From Episyrphus balteatus (lineage: Eukaryota; Arthropoda; Insecta; Diptera; Syrphidae), in assembly GCF_945859705.1 (NCBI RefSeq), contig NC_079135.1:36629679-36693678 (forward strand): a stretch of 64,000 nt of DNA, in the 5' to 3' direction. This document shows, in pieces, positions 1 to 11,959 of the stretch. The stretch's first letter is position 1, and each line of letters opens with the position of its first letter. A program made the position numbers and the translations under genes. Below the pieces are notes generated by a model. That model searched no databases. It had not been told where the DNA came from and saw only the letters and a list, made by a program, of their open reading frames with translations.

Positions 1-1439
1 CTATAATTCAGTTAATCAAAAAAAATAATTCTTAAATAAACATTTTTCTTTTAGGTCCTTAATCAAGTGTGTTCCTCGATAAGAACAAAATATATTTAAT
101 TAATCGACCTCAATCAGATATTTTTTTTCAAAAAACAATATTAACTTGTTACTCAAAAAATAATGAAATTTTCTTTCATTTGAAAAGTTGTAAATCGATG
201 TGTACAATGTACATCCTAAATTTGAATTTCACTTTTAAAAAAAATTGTCAATGGCAATTTTCATAAAATTTCAAATATTTAAAACCGTCCGGATCGGCAT
301 TGATTTGGAAACAGTCTTCTTGGTGTACGCTTTTGACCCTAGTCCACTGTAATTTTTTTCAGAAAGGACTGGATCAATTATTATTTTATAAATCGCCCTT
401 ATATACAGATTTGACCTTTAAACTTTGGCTAAATTTTTTATCAAAATACTAAAATTAATAATTTGAAATAATAATAAAAAAAATAAACATTTTTATATGA
501 ATTTATAAACAAAATTAAATTTCTAGTTCATGATAAAATCAAGTTTACAAAAAAAAAAAAAAAACAAATATGTATGTAAAAATTGTATTATTAATGCAAA
601 TCTCTTAATATTTGCCAAACAAAAGACCGCAGGCAAGATAATTAAAAATCATATAGATTCCAAAAAAACCACAGAAAAAAATATTTACGTTGCTTAATTT
701 TGTTTATCAAATTGACACATTCTTCGCAAGGTAAGATTAAGTTTTAACGTTTTCACGTGCCTATTTAAACTTGAGAAAGTAACTTTTGTTTTAATTTCCC
801 AGAAGAAAAGAAAAAAAACTATCTGAATTGAATTCATTGAATCTATTCTTTTCAAATTTTCGGACTACATCAAGTCTTTTAAAAACAAAATAATAAAACT
901 CGGTTTCGAAATTCTTAAAAAACTAGGAAAACTGCCAACTAGGAATTTATTAAATTACTTTCTTTTAAAAATTAACAAAAAATTATTTAAATTTTTTTCA
1001 GGTAGGTACTTTTTAATTTATCTCTGTATTTTCAATTACTTAAAATTTAAATATTCACTTAAGTAAATTTCTATTCAAAACTTACACAAGTTTGCTGCAA
1101 CTTAATCCAATTAAAATGGCAATCAATGCCCATCGTGATTGTTTTACCAAAGTATCCATATTTTGTGTTCAAAAATATTTTTAAACAAACACAAAAACTT
1201 AATATTTGCTTATATGAATCCTTAATGCAATAATTTTATGTTAAAAAATCAAATGGCACTTAAAATTGTCAAATAAAAATAAATTCGAAACTTTTCTGTT
1301 TCAAAAATAAGACAAACAATTTTTTGTTTTTCAAATTTTGTTCACCCACTTTTAATTAATATTTTTTTTTTATTTAATTAAACTACTATAAAATAAAATT
1401 AATTGTCCGCCAACTTTAATATAAAAATTTAATAAAATT
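1..1439. other. AT-rich non-coding sequence
   Basis: No open reading frame here has coding character or resembles a known protein. The stretch is A/T homopolymer-rich with scattered poly-T and poly-A runs. I see no gene, RNA gene or clear repeat boundary. It could be intron or intergenic sequence of a gene lying left of the window. Confidence 0.5.
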
Positions 1440-1960
1440 GTATCACGTTCTGCGCACGATCAATTGTCTCTCACCACAGAAGAGTTCTAAGCTGATCACA
1501 GTGTTTATATATCCTCGCATTCGAATGGCGGCGCCCTATAACAAACAAACAAACACCCCGACTCAATTTTAAATTGAATAGAAATACTGGCAGTGGCAGA
1601 AAAATCCCAAATCCAAAACGTATACCGATATCGAATCGCCCGAACACCCGCTCTCTACGTCAGCGTTAGCGTTAAGAGTTAAAACATTAAAACACGTTAG
1701 TTAGGTTCGTTTTAGTCGCGCAGCCAATTCGTATATTTGTATCTGTTTGACGACCGACGACGATGATTATGATTCCTACCCTGGTCCCCACCATTGAATC
1801 ACGATTACTATCACCGCCAACAAGAGTGTCACTGCTAAACTCTGTTGACTCTGACTGTGAATCCGAATCCGAGGGGTATTAACACCTGTTTCTCAAGATT
1901 TATGTCACACTTTTGTCGTCATCATCGTCGTCGGTCGTCGCGTCGAGGGAAATCACACCA
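1440..1960. promoter_or_regulatory. GC-richer island, possible promoter / first exon
   Basis: Base composition changes sharply from the AT-rich surroundings: CpG-containing words, GGCGCC near 1530, and GTCG/CGACGACG runs near 1720-1770 and 1920-1945. A TATATA motif lies near 1508-1513. A short ORF of 39 codons (1763-1882) starts ATGATTATG and ends in a Ser/Glu/Asp-rich stretch just before GGTATT, which could be a splice donor. The composition suits a fly promoter with a 5' leader, but direction is unclear and no downstream exon could be linked. Inference only. Confidence 0.25.
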
Positions 1961-2525
1961 AAATATTCATATAGTTTACATTTTTTTGTTTTGTCAATGG
2001 AATCGGTTTTATGATAACGATGGGGCTGGACCAAAAAGCTAAGAATGACGTCACGAGTGATATTGGTGTTATGATGTTGATGCTGCTGGATTAATTTTTG
2101 GTAAAACCACTCATCACACTTAAATTAGGTTTAAGTATCTGGGGGATAATAAACTTGTAAGTTGGCGCATAATCTTCAAGTGGGTTATTATATAGAGTTG
2201 TTTTGTATGGAGGATAAAAACAAAACTTGACATTGGGGTGGATTTTAATCGCGTTGAATGAATGTCAATGTTCCAAATACTTTCTGAAATGTGATGATAA
2301 GAGATTCGAGACAGTTCTCATTAGATAGAGAGTGCAAGCAAAATATTTACTCATGCTACAGAGTGTTTCAAATGTTTAATCTGCCATATATGGGTGATTG
2401 GATGGTTGCGAAAGCATACATAATATTTTCTGGTATCAACTTAGTGAACCTGAAGAGCCATTCATTTGTACAACAGACATTAAGCTTCAGTTTTCAGGGG
2501 ATAAAATGATATAACCAAACTGCTA
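1961..2525. other. Non-coding, nothing recognised
   Basis: Between the GC-richer island and the first fold-back repeat. The 72-codon open frame at 2291-2509 has no protein-like composition, so it was not called. Confidence 0.4.
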
Positions 2526-3243
2526 GGTTCTACATTTTATTTTCCAAAGTTAGCCCATGATCGCCCAAGATTTTTTTTCGCTAGCCCACCTTTGGTTCTA
2601 AATTTATAACAGAATTATTTTTGTTCACCTCAAAAATCACAAAAAATAATTTTTTTTATTCAGTGAAAAAAATGTTGGTTTTTCACTGTGGTTCCTTTGC
2701 CCAACGTTAGCCCAGGATAGCCCAACTTTTTTTTCTTTATTCTACTATTTTTTAAAAGATACAACAAAAAACTTTTTTCATATCAGAAACTAAAAAGATA
2801 TAGGCGCAATGCCCACACCAGTGGATTTAATTTCTCTAAATTATAAATTAGAAAGGTCACTGTGGTGTATGCGTACTTTTTTTTGTGGTAAATAAAAACT
2901 AATTCTTCTATAATTTTTAAACTAAGCATAGGATAGCGAAACAAAAAATTGGGCTATTCTGGATTAACCTTGGGCAAACAAACGATATTTTCACAGGAAA
3001 ATTTTGTCGTTTTCTGATATGAAAAAAAGTTTTTTGTTGTACCTATCTTTTGAAAAAAAAATAGTTAATGTTTGGCAAACGAACCACAGTGCAAAACCAA
3101 AAATTTTTACACTGAATACAAAAAAAATATTTTTTGTTATTTTTGAGGTGAAAAAAAATAATTCCGTTATAATTTTAGTACTAAGGGTGGGCTAGCGAAA
3201 AAAAATCTTGGGCTATCCTGGGCTTACTTTGGGTAATCGAACC
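2526..3243. repeat. Fold-back (inverted-repeat) element
   Basis: The two ends are diverged inverted copies. The left arm runs from GGTTC at 2526 through the words AGTTAGCCCATGATCGCCCA and TTCGCTAGCCCACC to about 2790. The right arm (about 3010-3243) carries the complements GGTGGGCTAGCGAA and TGGGCTATCCTGGGCTTACT and ends GAACC. Arms are roughly 240 bp around a spacer of roughly 220 bp. There is no transposase frame, so this is a non-autonomous fold-back/MITE-like element of unknown superfamily. The arms carry many mismatches, so it is old. Confidence 0.7.
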
Positions 3244-6200
3244 AGGCAGGTTTGAAAAAAAAAATTGCATTTGGGTGTGCCAATTTCACATACTCTATAA
3301 AATGAGCTCTTAATCGTTATTGTAACTATCATATTTTAATAGAAATATTTAGATAGTTTTATACGAAATTGCATATAAAGTTTGATGCCTTGAGTGGATA
3401 ACTGATATAATAACTTTAAAAAAACGGTTTTTGGAGGGAACTCTCCACCTTTTATTTTTTTATCTTCCTAAGCAGTAGCTAAAAAGACTAAAACACTACG
3501 TTTTTCTCATCAATCGAATTAAATTAATAGATTTCAAAATTTGATCAAGGTAAAGGAGAATAGGCAAATTTGTATGAAACGTGGACGTTGCGCGGCCATT
3601 AATGAATATGTTATTTTATCATGTAGGTATTTAAGTCTTACATATGTTTTGCAGAAGTTTTATCCTTCAGAAAGTGCTTCAGAAATGGATGAAATGCATT
3701 TTTGCATTTAACACTTAATGCTGATTATCTCAATTATGTAGCTATAACATGTATTTTAAGTACAAAAAATGATGCTCTGTAATTTTCCCAGAGTCTGCAG
3801 ACCTTTATCTTCAATATATGCCGCTACAACCTAAGCTATAAGCATTTTAAAACAACAATTCAAAGCCTATTTTTAGAGTTTTGTTGTTCAATTTTTTGTA
3901 AGTTTGAAAACTCTCGAGAAAAACAAAAGTGGTTGGCTTTAAAATCTTGTATTATGAGTTCTATTGGTCGGATTTTCAAGATCAATGTCTTCTGGCTCAG
4001 GGAAAATGATCGAGCATCATATTATATATTTAAAATAAAACTTTAATTCAACTATAATTGCAATATCTTGCATTCTCAAAGCAATACAGCGAAACTTCCA
4101 TTGTAAAAGTTTTTCCTAAGCTATAGTTCTTTCATTTGATACCAATTTCATTAATGGCCGCTCAACATCCAAAATGCCCATTCTCCTTTGTATCCCATAG
4201 TCTTTTAATGTTTTGGTATACTGTGGGTAGATAGCTCCAAAAAGGGTTTCATAAGTCATATTTTTGGTATCAAGGAAGCTTTATTCGAGATCCAACATTT
4301 TTTTACTTCATAATCATTTAAAAAAAACGGCATTGTAGTTCTCGAAAGCGGCGTTGATAGAGGCTGGCAGACGTATGTATTTTTTGAAAACGTAAACAAA
4401 ATTTGTTTTGGTTTTGTGGATTTTTGAAGTAAATTCAATTTTATTTGGTTTTTTCGACAAAACAAACATATATAAGGAAAACAGAGAAAGCACTACCTTT
4501 TTTTCAGATTTTTGGGCAGAAATTCGCAAGAAGGGGAAACTGTTTTCTCTCTAGCGGCTCTCTTTTTTGTGAAAAACTACACAGTCTAAGAGTACCCAAA
4601 TAGGAATTGGGTTACAAAATTTGAAAAAAAGTAAAAATATTTTTGTTTAAGGCAGTACCCAAACAGACCTAATCTTGATTCACTTTGTAAAGAATAACCA
4701 TTTTTCTGTTTCTGAAAGTTTGGCAGCAAATAAAAAATTATGTTGGAATGTTATCCTCTTAAAAAAATGTTGACAAAGTATCAGGCTTGTTGATCTAAGA
4801 CAAAATGTTTGTCTAAATTGTTGATTAACAACTGAAGCTGTCGACATCATGTTTTGAATACAATATTGATAAAAATCAAACAAAAAAGGTAAATGAAAAC
4901 CAAAATTTTCAATTAGATTTAAAAAATTGTTCGGCTTTAAATCAATATACCAACTTCGTACTTTAACCTTACAGAACTTTCTCTTCATTTAACTCAATAT
5001 TGATAGAATTCCTATTTTTGCAAGTCGTGAAATTAAACATATTGAAATGTTATCAAAGATTAAAAACAACTTTTTTACTTCTGTAGTTCCGGGAAACTAT
5101 CTTTCTTGTTCTTTAATTTCACACTAAATGTTTTCGCAACAAACAATGGATCAAAATTGAAATTCTTTAAGCTATATATGTATCAATGATATGTATGTGC
5201 GTGCAACATAGTTGTTTATTACACCATATTACATAAATGTATACGTAATCTTTTCAAAAAGTTGTATTATAATTATTTTATCATGAACAATAGAATAACT
5301 TTCAAATGGCTGCACAACCAATGCCAAGATCGTTCATTGATTCCAAAAGAACAAATAATAATAGCGACACACAGGAAGTTTGGTCCGCGGTCTTAAGCAA
5401 ATCAACCATAAAAAAGTTAAAATAAAATACCTTTAGGTTATGTTTATTTATTGTATTAGGTATAAGAATACATACTTATACGTAAATGGAAAGTCTACTC
5501 CATTCTTGATACAATAATTATAATTAACATCAGTGGAATACCTGAAGACGCATTACTCACCAAACACAAATCGCATTGATTAACCACTATATTGATCTAC
5601 AAAATAACCACGAAACCACTCTTGGGGACTTCCCAATATTTAAAACTTATAATTTGTACTTACATATAAGAAAGCTTCAACAAAACTGCACTGAATACAC
5701 ATATTGAGATTTGTGACTAAGATAAACCAGTTTAAGTGCGGTTGTTTTCTACATTTTAATTTCAGCCAAAAACCCAATAAAATAAAATATATCTAATCAA
5801 CATTCAAATCCGTTACAGATTATTGTTTTTTTGTTTGCACCTAACGAACTCGTAGAATTAATTGGCAAAAGGAAAATTTTTAACACAACAAGGCAGGTCC
5901 GGATTTTGGGGAGAAATTAAATTTCCATTTTTGGAGTTCAAAACTTGTATTATTAGGGCAAAAGGACACCTTCACATGATACAAAATGGATGGACTTATG
6001 CACTACCCCACTTTTTTTTGTAAACTTATTTGAGAAAGGTGGGCCATATGAAGTTGATTCCCCAAAATGGATGTTAAGTCTACTAACGACTTATAGAGCT
6101 ATTGCCCAAGGGATGTTAAGTCTACTAACGACTTATTAAGCTATTGCCCTGTTCTGTCAACCAACAATAAAATTAAAATATTGCCATTATATAACGTGCT

Positions 6201-7401
6201 TTATTCACGATACCTTTTCTAGATAGGTTATGGTTATGTCCATCAAAAAAATTAAAAAAAAAGTATTGTAAGTTTTGATGTATCAGATCGGGGGAAATAA
6301 GTTCCACTCATTGCTTTCACCTTAAGACGGACCTGTGTCAGATTACAGATTAAGATGTTGTGGAATAATGTGTAGAGAGTAATTTTGCTTGTTAGTAGTA
6401 TACGGAAGTCCAATGTTACTTGGACATAGTAATTACTGGCTTTAAAGTATAACTTAAAACTTAATGCAGAAGAATTCACAATTGTGATAGATTGCAACGT
6501 ATTGAGAATGTATTTCCGTTTTGCACCAAGCTTGAGTCATATTTCTTTTTTTGTAGCGGAATTGGTTAAAAAAATATTTTCTTTTAAATCAATAGAACAT
6601 GGTAACTACTAGTTTTACCAGTTTTTTTTTTTTTTTTTTTTTTTTAACTTTGAAAGTTGCAAAAATGTTTGCAGTTTTATTTATTTTTTTTTAGAAATAG
6701 ATTTTTTTTTATTCAATCTGACGGATTAATCTTTTAATCAACGTTGTTTGTCAAGTTAACAAAGAACAAACGATTTGATTGTTTTAAGATCAAGCATAAA
6801 TTTAGTTTTTTTTTTTTTAGTTTTGAGTGAAGTGAAATATTCACCATTACCATTATTAAAAATATCAAATTAGGGATTAAAAATTTGCATATGAATACTG
6901 ACATATTAATTTAGAAGTTCTTAAGAACTTTAAACTTACATAACTTAAAACAAAAGTTCTTAAATAAAATACCGGATTTTAGCATTATACCTGCATTCAT
7001 TCCCTAAAAAATTGTTAATAGAATGAAAAATTATGTAGATATGTAGGTATTCAAAATTGGTATTGCTTTTAAATAAAACAGTGGCAGTTTGACGTTGGTT
7101 ATTTCGTTATTGAAAACTTGAATACGAATTACTGACGATTTTTGACGATTACCATTTGAAACAGGGATTTTGTATATTGTATAACAACCTGTTTCGACTA
7201 CAGTTCAAAATCCAATTTTTTGTTTATCACAGGTTTGTCTGTTTTTTCATTTAAAAAGTGCCGAAACTATATGCTTTATATTATACATATTCATTTGAAT
7301 CAAAAGAAACGGTTCATAGTAGTTATACTTTGCATTAGGATTTATGTAGTCTCTATACCACCTTGCAACAATTCCTTATCAAGAGAAAATTGTCGATACA
7401 T
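3244..7401. other. Long AT-rich stretch without recognised genes
   Basis: All open frames here are under about 100 codons and have the Lys/Asn/Phe-rich composition expected of translated AT-rich noise. Apart from a two-copy tandem duplication at 6069-6150 and poly-T runs (for example about 6624-6646), I see nothing that can be named. Confidence 0.45.
6069..6150. repeat. Two-copy tandem duplication, about 41 bp
   Basis: GGATGTTAAGTCTACTAACG followed by ACTTAT and AGCTATTGCCC occurs at 6069-6110 and again immediately at 6111-6150, with only a few differences. A recent local tandem duplication with no coding role visible. Confidence 0.8.
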
Positions 7402-7853
7402 TACACTGGTCTACAAAATTTAATTTTGTCTTTTGTGCCGACACTAAACTATACTTTTCTATAGGTTTTTGATGTGTTGAACCGAAGTCAGAAATATCGT
7501 ATCAGCTTCTGTTTTTGGAATACTACCGTTAGAAAACTAAAAAAATTATTAAGATTTTTCCCACAAGAACCAAAATACTTTTCTGAAGGTGCTGAACTCT
7601 AATCCGAAGTCAAAAATATCCTATCAGTTCCCGGTTTTTGAAATATTAGCATTAGAAGATGCAAAAAAACGTTTTTTTTACCACTTTTTAGGGTTTCTTT
7701 CTTTAAAGGCCATTTTAAAATTTTAAAAACGATAATATTTCGAAAACGGGGCCTGATAGGATATTTCTGACTTCGGATTCGAGTTAGGCACACCAAAAAC
7801 TTATAGAAAAGTATAGTTTAGTGTCGGCACCAAAAATCTTGTAGACTTGTGTT
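7402..7853. repeat. Fold-back element with about 60-bp inverted ends
   Basis: The left end has GTCTACAAAATT, GTGCCGACACTAAACTATAC and TTTTCTATA. The right end has the inverse: TATAGAAAAGTATAGTTTAG, GTGTCGGCAC and CTTGTAGAC. The interior holds further partial repeats of a CCGAAGTCAGAAATATC motif on both strands, and a diverged interior copy recurs near 52130-52250. No transposase is visible. Likely a non-autonomous DNA element. Confidence 0.65.
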
Positions 7854-9123
7854 ATTGTTATAATGAAAATGAGCTTGTGTCAGAAAGCGATAATCTATTA
7901 TATTTAGCCGTCATAAATTAGATTGGCTCTAACTCAGTAGTTTGCAGGAGTCGCACGTACTTTCTCTTATGAAAAAAGTTGCTTTAAAAATTCATAAAAG
8001 AATATTTTGTTTTAAATTAAAAAGAAAAACATTTGATCCGTTTTCAAAAAAAAAATAAATAAAAGTTTTGAACTTTTTTTTTTAAATCAAAAACAGTTTT
8101 TTTTAAGAATTTTCTTAATTTTAGCATTAGTTTGTTCATTTGTTTTACAAACTTAAACCTTATAGTTCTAGCTATCATCTGATGAATTAAATATAAATTA
8201 TTTAGAGCCGTTTGCTGGATTGAACCTTAAGCATCCAAGTCCTGATTTTTCAATCATCAGCTAGTTATTTAATTTTTTGACATTCAACGTGTAAAAAGCG
8301 ACCTTTTGAAAAAGTCTGAAAAAAATTGAAATTGATCGGACAAGGTCCAAAACCCAGAATTACGGATTAGAGACTTGAATCTTGGGAGCATACAAATCCC
8401 ATTTTTTTTTTCTAAATAACGACCACCCTAATGTATCATCATTTAATAAAAAAAGGTGGTAGGTACTATTGAGTTCTACTTGGTCTTGTGGGATCTAGCA
8501 TACAAAAAAAAAAAAACAAAAAAAAACAAATTGAAAAAATCTGTGATGTGTCCAAAATGCATCAATATACTTTATTTTAGCTCCTGCTCCATAAATCAAT
8601 ACCTTCCCCAAAACTCTCTCTCTTTAAATGCAGTTTAAATTAAAACCGATTTGGGGGATTTTTGAAAATAAAATTTAGTGAATCTTTGAAATTCCCACCC
8701 AATTAATATATTAATTCTTATTTTCAATTTGAAATGATTTTATTAATGTTATTAATATCATAAAAACCTCTTTTCTATTGACCCCAACTTTATATACAAA
8801 ACAAGTACAACCACTTTAAATCTGATGAGTTTCTTTAAAGTATAGAAATTAATGAATATTCATTTGGACACAAAGTCGGTTTTAAACATATGCAGCCCTA
8901 TTTAAAAACTCATCATAGAGAGTACATAGCATTATGTACTCTTTATAATGTATTTAAACAAAAAATTGTGATTTATAATATTTATGCAACGTTTAATAAA
9001 GGTTGTATAAGCTAAACGCGTTTTTAGGTTGTTTAGAGCCTGAATAAGAATTTATTTTGCTTAAATGTCATTTGAACTTCACATAATTTTCAGAAAAAGA
9101 AAAAAATGTCAATAATTGTATAT
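7854..9123. other. Non-coding, nothing recognised
   Basis: AT-rich sequence up to the target-site duplication of the truncated LINE. No convincing ORF, RNA gene or repeat boundary seen. Confidence 0.4.
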
Positions 9124-9137
9124 ATTTTTGTTTTTTC

Positions 9138-9921
9138 TGAAAGACCTCACGATGCCTTAAATTTTATTAAAAGTCATGTCGAAAGACTTGTCGACTACTT
9201 TAACCACTGGGGCATATCCATCAATTATCAAAAAAGCGAGTTGATTTGTTTTAGAAACGCTTCCCCTCGTGGTCATCACTTAGCAGTGAGAGAAAGCAAG
9301 CAACTCAAACTTTTTATTAATGGAAATCTGATCCCACTTAAAAAACAGATAAAATATCTTGGAATTAACTTCCATGAGAGACTAAGAATGAACCCCCACG
9401 CTCGTATTGCTCTTAATAAAAGTAAAGCTGCAGCAGCCCAGCTTAAATTTCTCTTCAGATCTTCCTTTGTGGACAAAAGCACCAAACTCCTCCTATATAA
9501 AACACTTATCAGACCTATCCTCTCATACGGCTTCATTTCATGGTTTAAAATTTCTCCAACTGTAGCTAAAGAACTTCAAATATTCGAAAGATATGTCTTA
9601 AGATTCTGTATAAACAAACATAGACGACCAGGTGGAAAATGGTATAAAAATGCTATCATATATGGCGAGTCAAATACGATACCTTTACTCTCATACCTTT
9701 TCGACCTGGTTACGAAAAGAATTCGTTCTTTTAGTTATCATGACAACCCCCTGATTAGAAATGTATATACAGCTAATATTGAATTTGCCATTGAAGATAG
9801 GTATTATGCATCTCCAATTAGCTTGGCGAACCCCTCGTCTTCCCAATTATTTCAACTTCATGACAACGAATTCCTCTCTGACTTCTATGGGAGGGGCAAT
9901 CCAAATGTATATAGAGGCTAA
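9138..9921 (+). pseudogene. ORF2 C-terminal fragment of truncated LINE (post-RT region)
   Basis: The frame is open to a stop at 9919-9921 but lacks the endonuclease and the YADD-bearing part of the reverse transcriptase. It starts just downstream of where YADDT would lie. Landmarks shared with the complete ORF2 at 37607-40531 are KSELICFRNAS, VRESKQL, IKYLGINFHE, LLYKTLIRPILSYGFISWFK and a final NPNVYRG resembling IPNQNRG. The about 10 codons before 9138 come from host DNA and the target duplication, so the ATG at 9106 is accidental. Although unbroken, it has no catalytic domain and is a dead fragment. Confidence 0.85.
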
Positions 9922-10500
9922 TAGATGGAACTCAATTCATTCAAACACTTTTTGTGGCTTTTTTTTTTAATTAAAATGTTAACACACTTGAACAATTCCA
10001 GATCTCAAAAATTTTTTTCTAAATAATGTACAAATTTTAAACTTTATGAAAATTCTAAATTATTTGCTTTATTTAACTAAATGAACAATGTACAAATTTT
10101 ATGAAACTAAACTCTATACCATGTATAATGAAAAACTTATGTAATACCTTTTGTGGTATGATGCATTTATCGACTCGTGTCAATGAGGGGACTTTTGTGT
10201 CCTTTTTGGCACGAGTCGATATCTGCCTCTTGTTAATTTGTTAATTTTTTTTATCTAGTTTTAAGTACTCAATCACAATATGTACATTCTGAAAAGTGCC
10301 CTGAGCAACACTTAAACACATATGTAACTAGTCAAGTTATTTACTATTTTTTCAAAAGATAATGTAAATCTTTTTATAAAAATTTGTATGTATGAGCTAG
10401 ACCAATTCAAAGTCAGCAACAAAACCTAGTATAAGTTTTACTACTTTTATAAATCAAATGTTAAAAAAAAAAAGAAAGTCTCAATAAACTTAAATTGAAA
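9138..10500 (+). mobile_element. 5'-truncated jockey-like LINE
   Basis: The element begins abruptly inside the reverse-transcriptase coding region, keeps the C-terminal part of ORF2 and a 3' UTR, and ends with AGTCTCAATAAACTTAAATT. This closely resembles the 3' end of the complete LINE at 36591-42149, which has AGACTCAATAAAG in its own orientation. It is flanked by a 14-bp direct repeat with one mismatch: 9124-9137 (ATTTTTGTTTTTTC) and 10501-10514 (AATTTTGTTTTTTC). That is the expected footprint of target-primed reverse transcription with incomplete first-strand synthesis. It is related to, but diverged from, the complete copy. Confidence 0.88.
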
Positions 10501-10514
10501 AATTTTGTTTTTTC

Positions 10515-11959
10515 ATTGAAAAATTAATTTTTTTGATTACATTTTCAATTAAATGAACAACTTGAAGTCAACTATAGTATATAGATGTATACATCAAAAA
10601 ATAAGAAATTTGCAGATTTGTTCCTGATATAATTTTCGAGAAATTTTGGCCGCAGTGCTTATAAATTCATGTGTGTCTGTGTATTCATCTTTTTCTTATG
10701 TGTCTACATTTTCATACATGTGAACAATTTGTTATCAAATGAAATGTGTTTTTTTTAGAGATTTCCTTCTACATACATATATGACATTGAGAACTTTCGT
10801 TCACGTTTTTGTTTATTTTTTTTTTGTTTATTTTTGAATCAGATGGAGTTATTTTATCGACAGATGGAGTTGTTTGTCGTACTAATTTTCCATTTTTAGT
10901 ACTTATTTGGACACAAACCTAGTATAACAATAATGGCTAGGAAAATGTTTAATAAATTGAAATTTATGTAACGTTGCATAAAGGCTACATAAAACTTTAT
11001 GTATTGTATAACTATGCAGCCGTTTAGAGCTGTTTAGTGAAATCTAATAAATAAGGCTGATGGTATGGAATTCCCTAAAATTACTCATGATTTCTTAAAA
11101 ATCTTCCATCGTTATATTTATTACGTTCTACAGATCATAAAAGTTCTAGTTCTTTTGAATTTGTAAAAATGATTCAATATAAACTTGTTTTTTTTAATTT
11201 TTTATCGAAAATTTTAAAAGAATATACATTTTTTAAATATTATTTACCATAGGTACATTTATTCACATTGAATAATGTATGGTAATTAATTCATATAATT
11301 AAAACTTATCATCAGAAATTATATTTCTGAACTCCTAAGGCGACATTTTATCGAAATGAATAATTTGTATGATTTATTTGTTCGATTGTTGGATGTTCAA
11401 AGTCCTTTTAAAAATAACCCATACCAACACCTGCCGACTCACCGTTGTTATTTGTAGTTGGTAAAAATATTTTTGAACATTTCAGTCGTGTAAAATATTT
11501 ATTTAATTTAATGCAAGTATTTGTTACAAAAAAAAAATAACACAAAAACAGTTAAGAAACCTGTTGAAAAGTATTTCATAATATTTTCCATTCCTTGCAA
11601 CATCACTTTTAGATGTAAAAATAGCTTACTTTTTATTTAAAACGTTGTTTTGTATGACAATATTCTTTTAATGCTGCAAAGAGTATCAAGGGAAAGTAAA
11701 TTAATGTTCAATATAATTTCTCTGAAAAAAATTTAAATTGGTCAATAAAGATTTTTGTAAATTTTCCAAAGTTGTTTTTGTAGCATCCTGTCGAAGGTAA
11801 AAGAAAGGCGTGACAGATTTGTTCAAGTGTTTATTTTTGTTCAATTTTTCTTAAAATAAAAACAGCTATAGTTTTTTATCTGTTATTGGCCTTTAATGTT
11901 TTTGTTTATTAGAACCTTCCTTAGTGAAATTATAATCAGATAACATTTATATTTTGTTT
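10515..11959. other. AT-rich non-coding stretch
   Basis: No gene or clear repeat was recognised between the truncated LINE and the satellite block. Confidence 0.4.
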
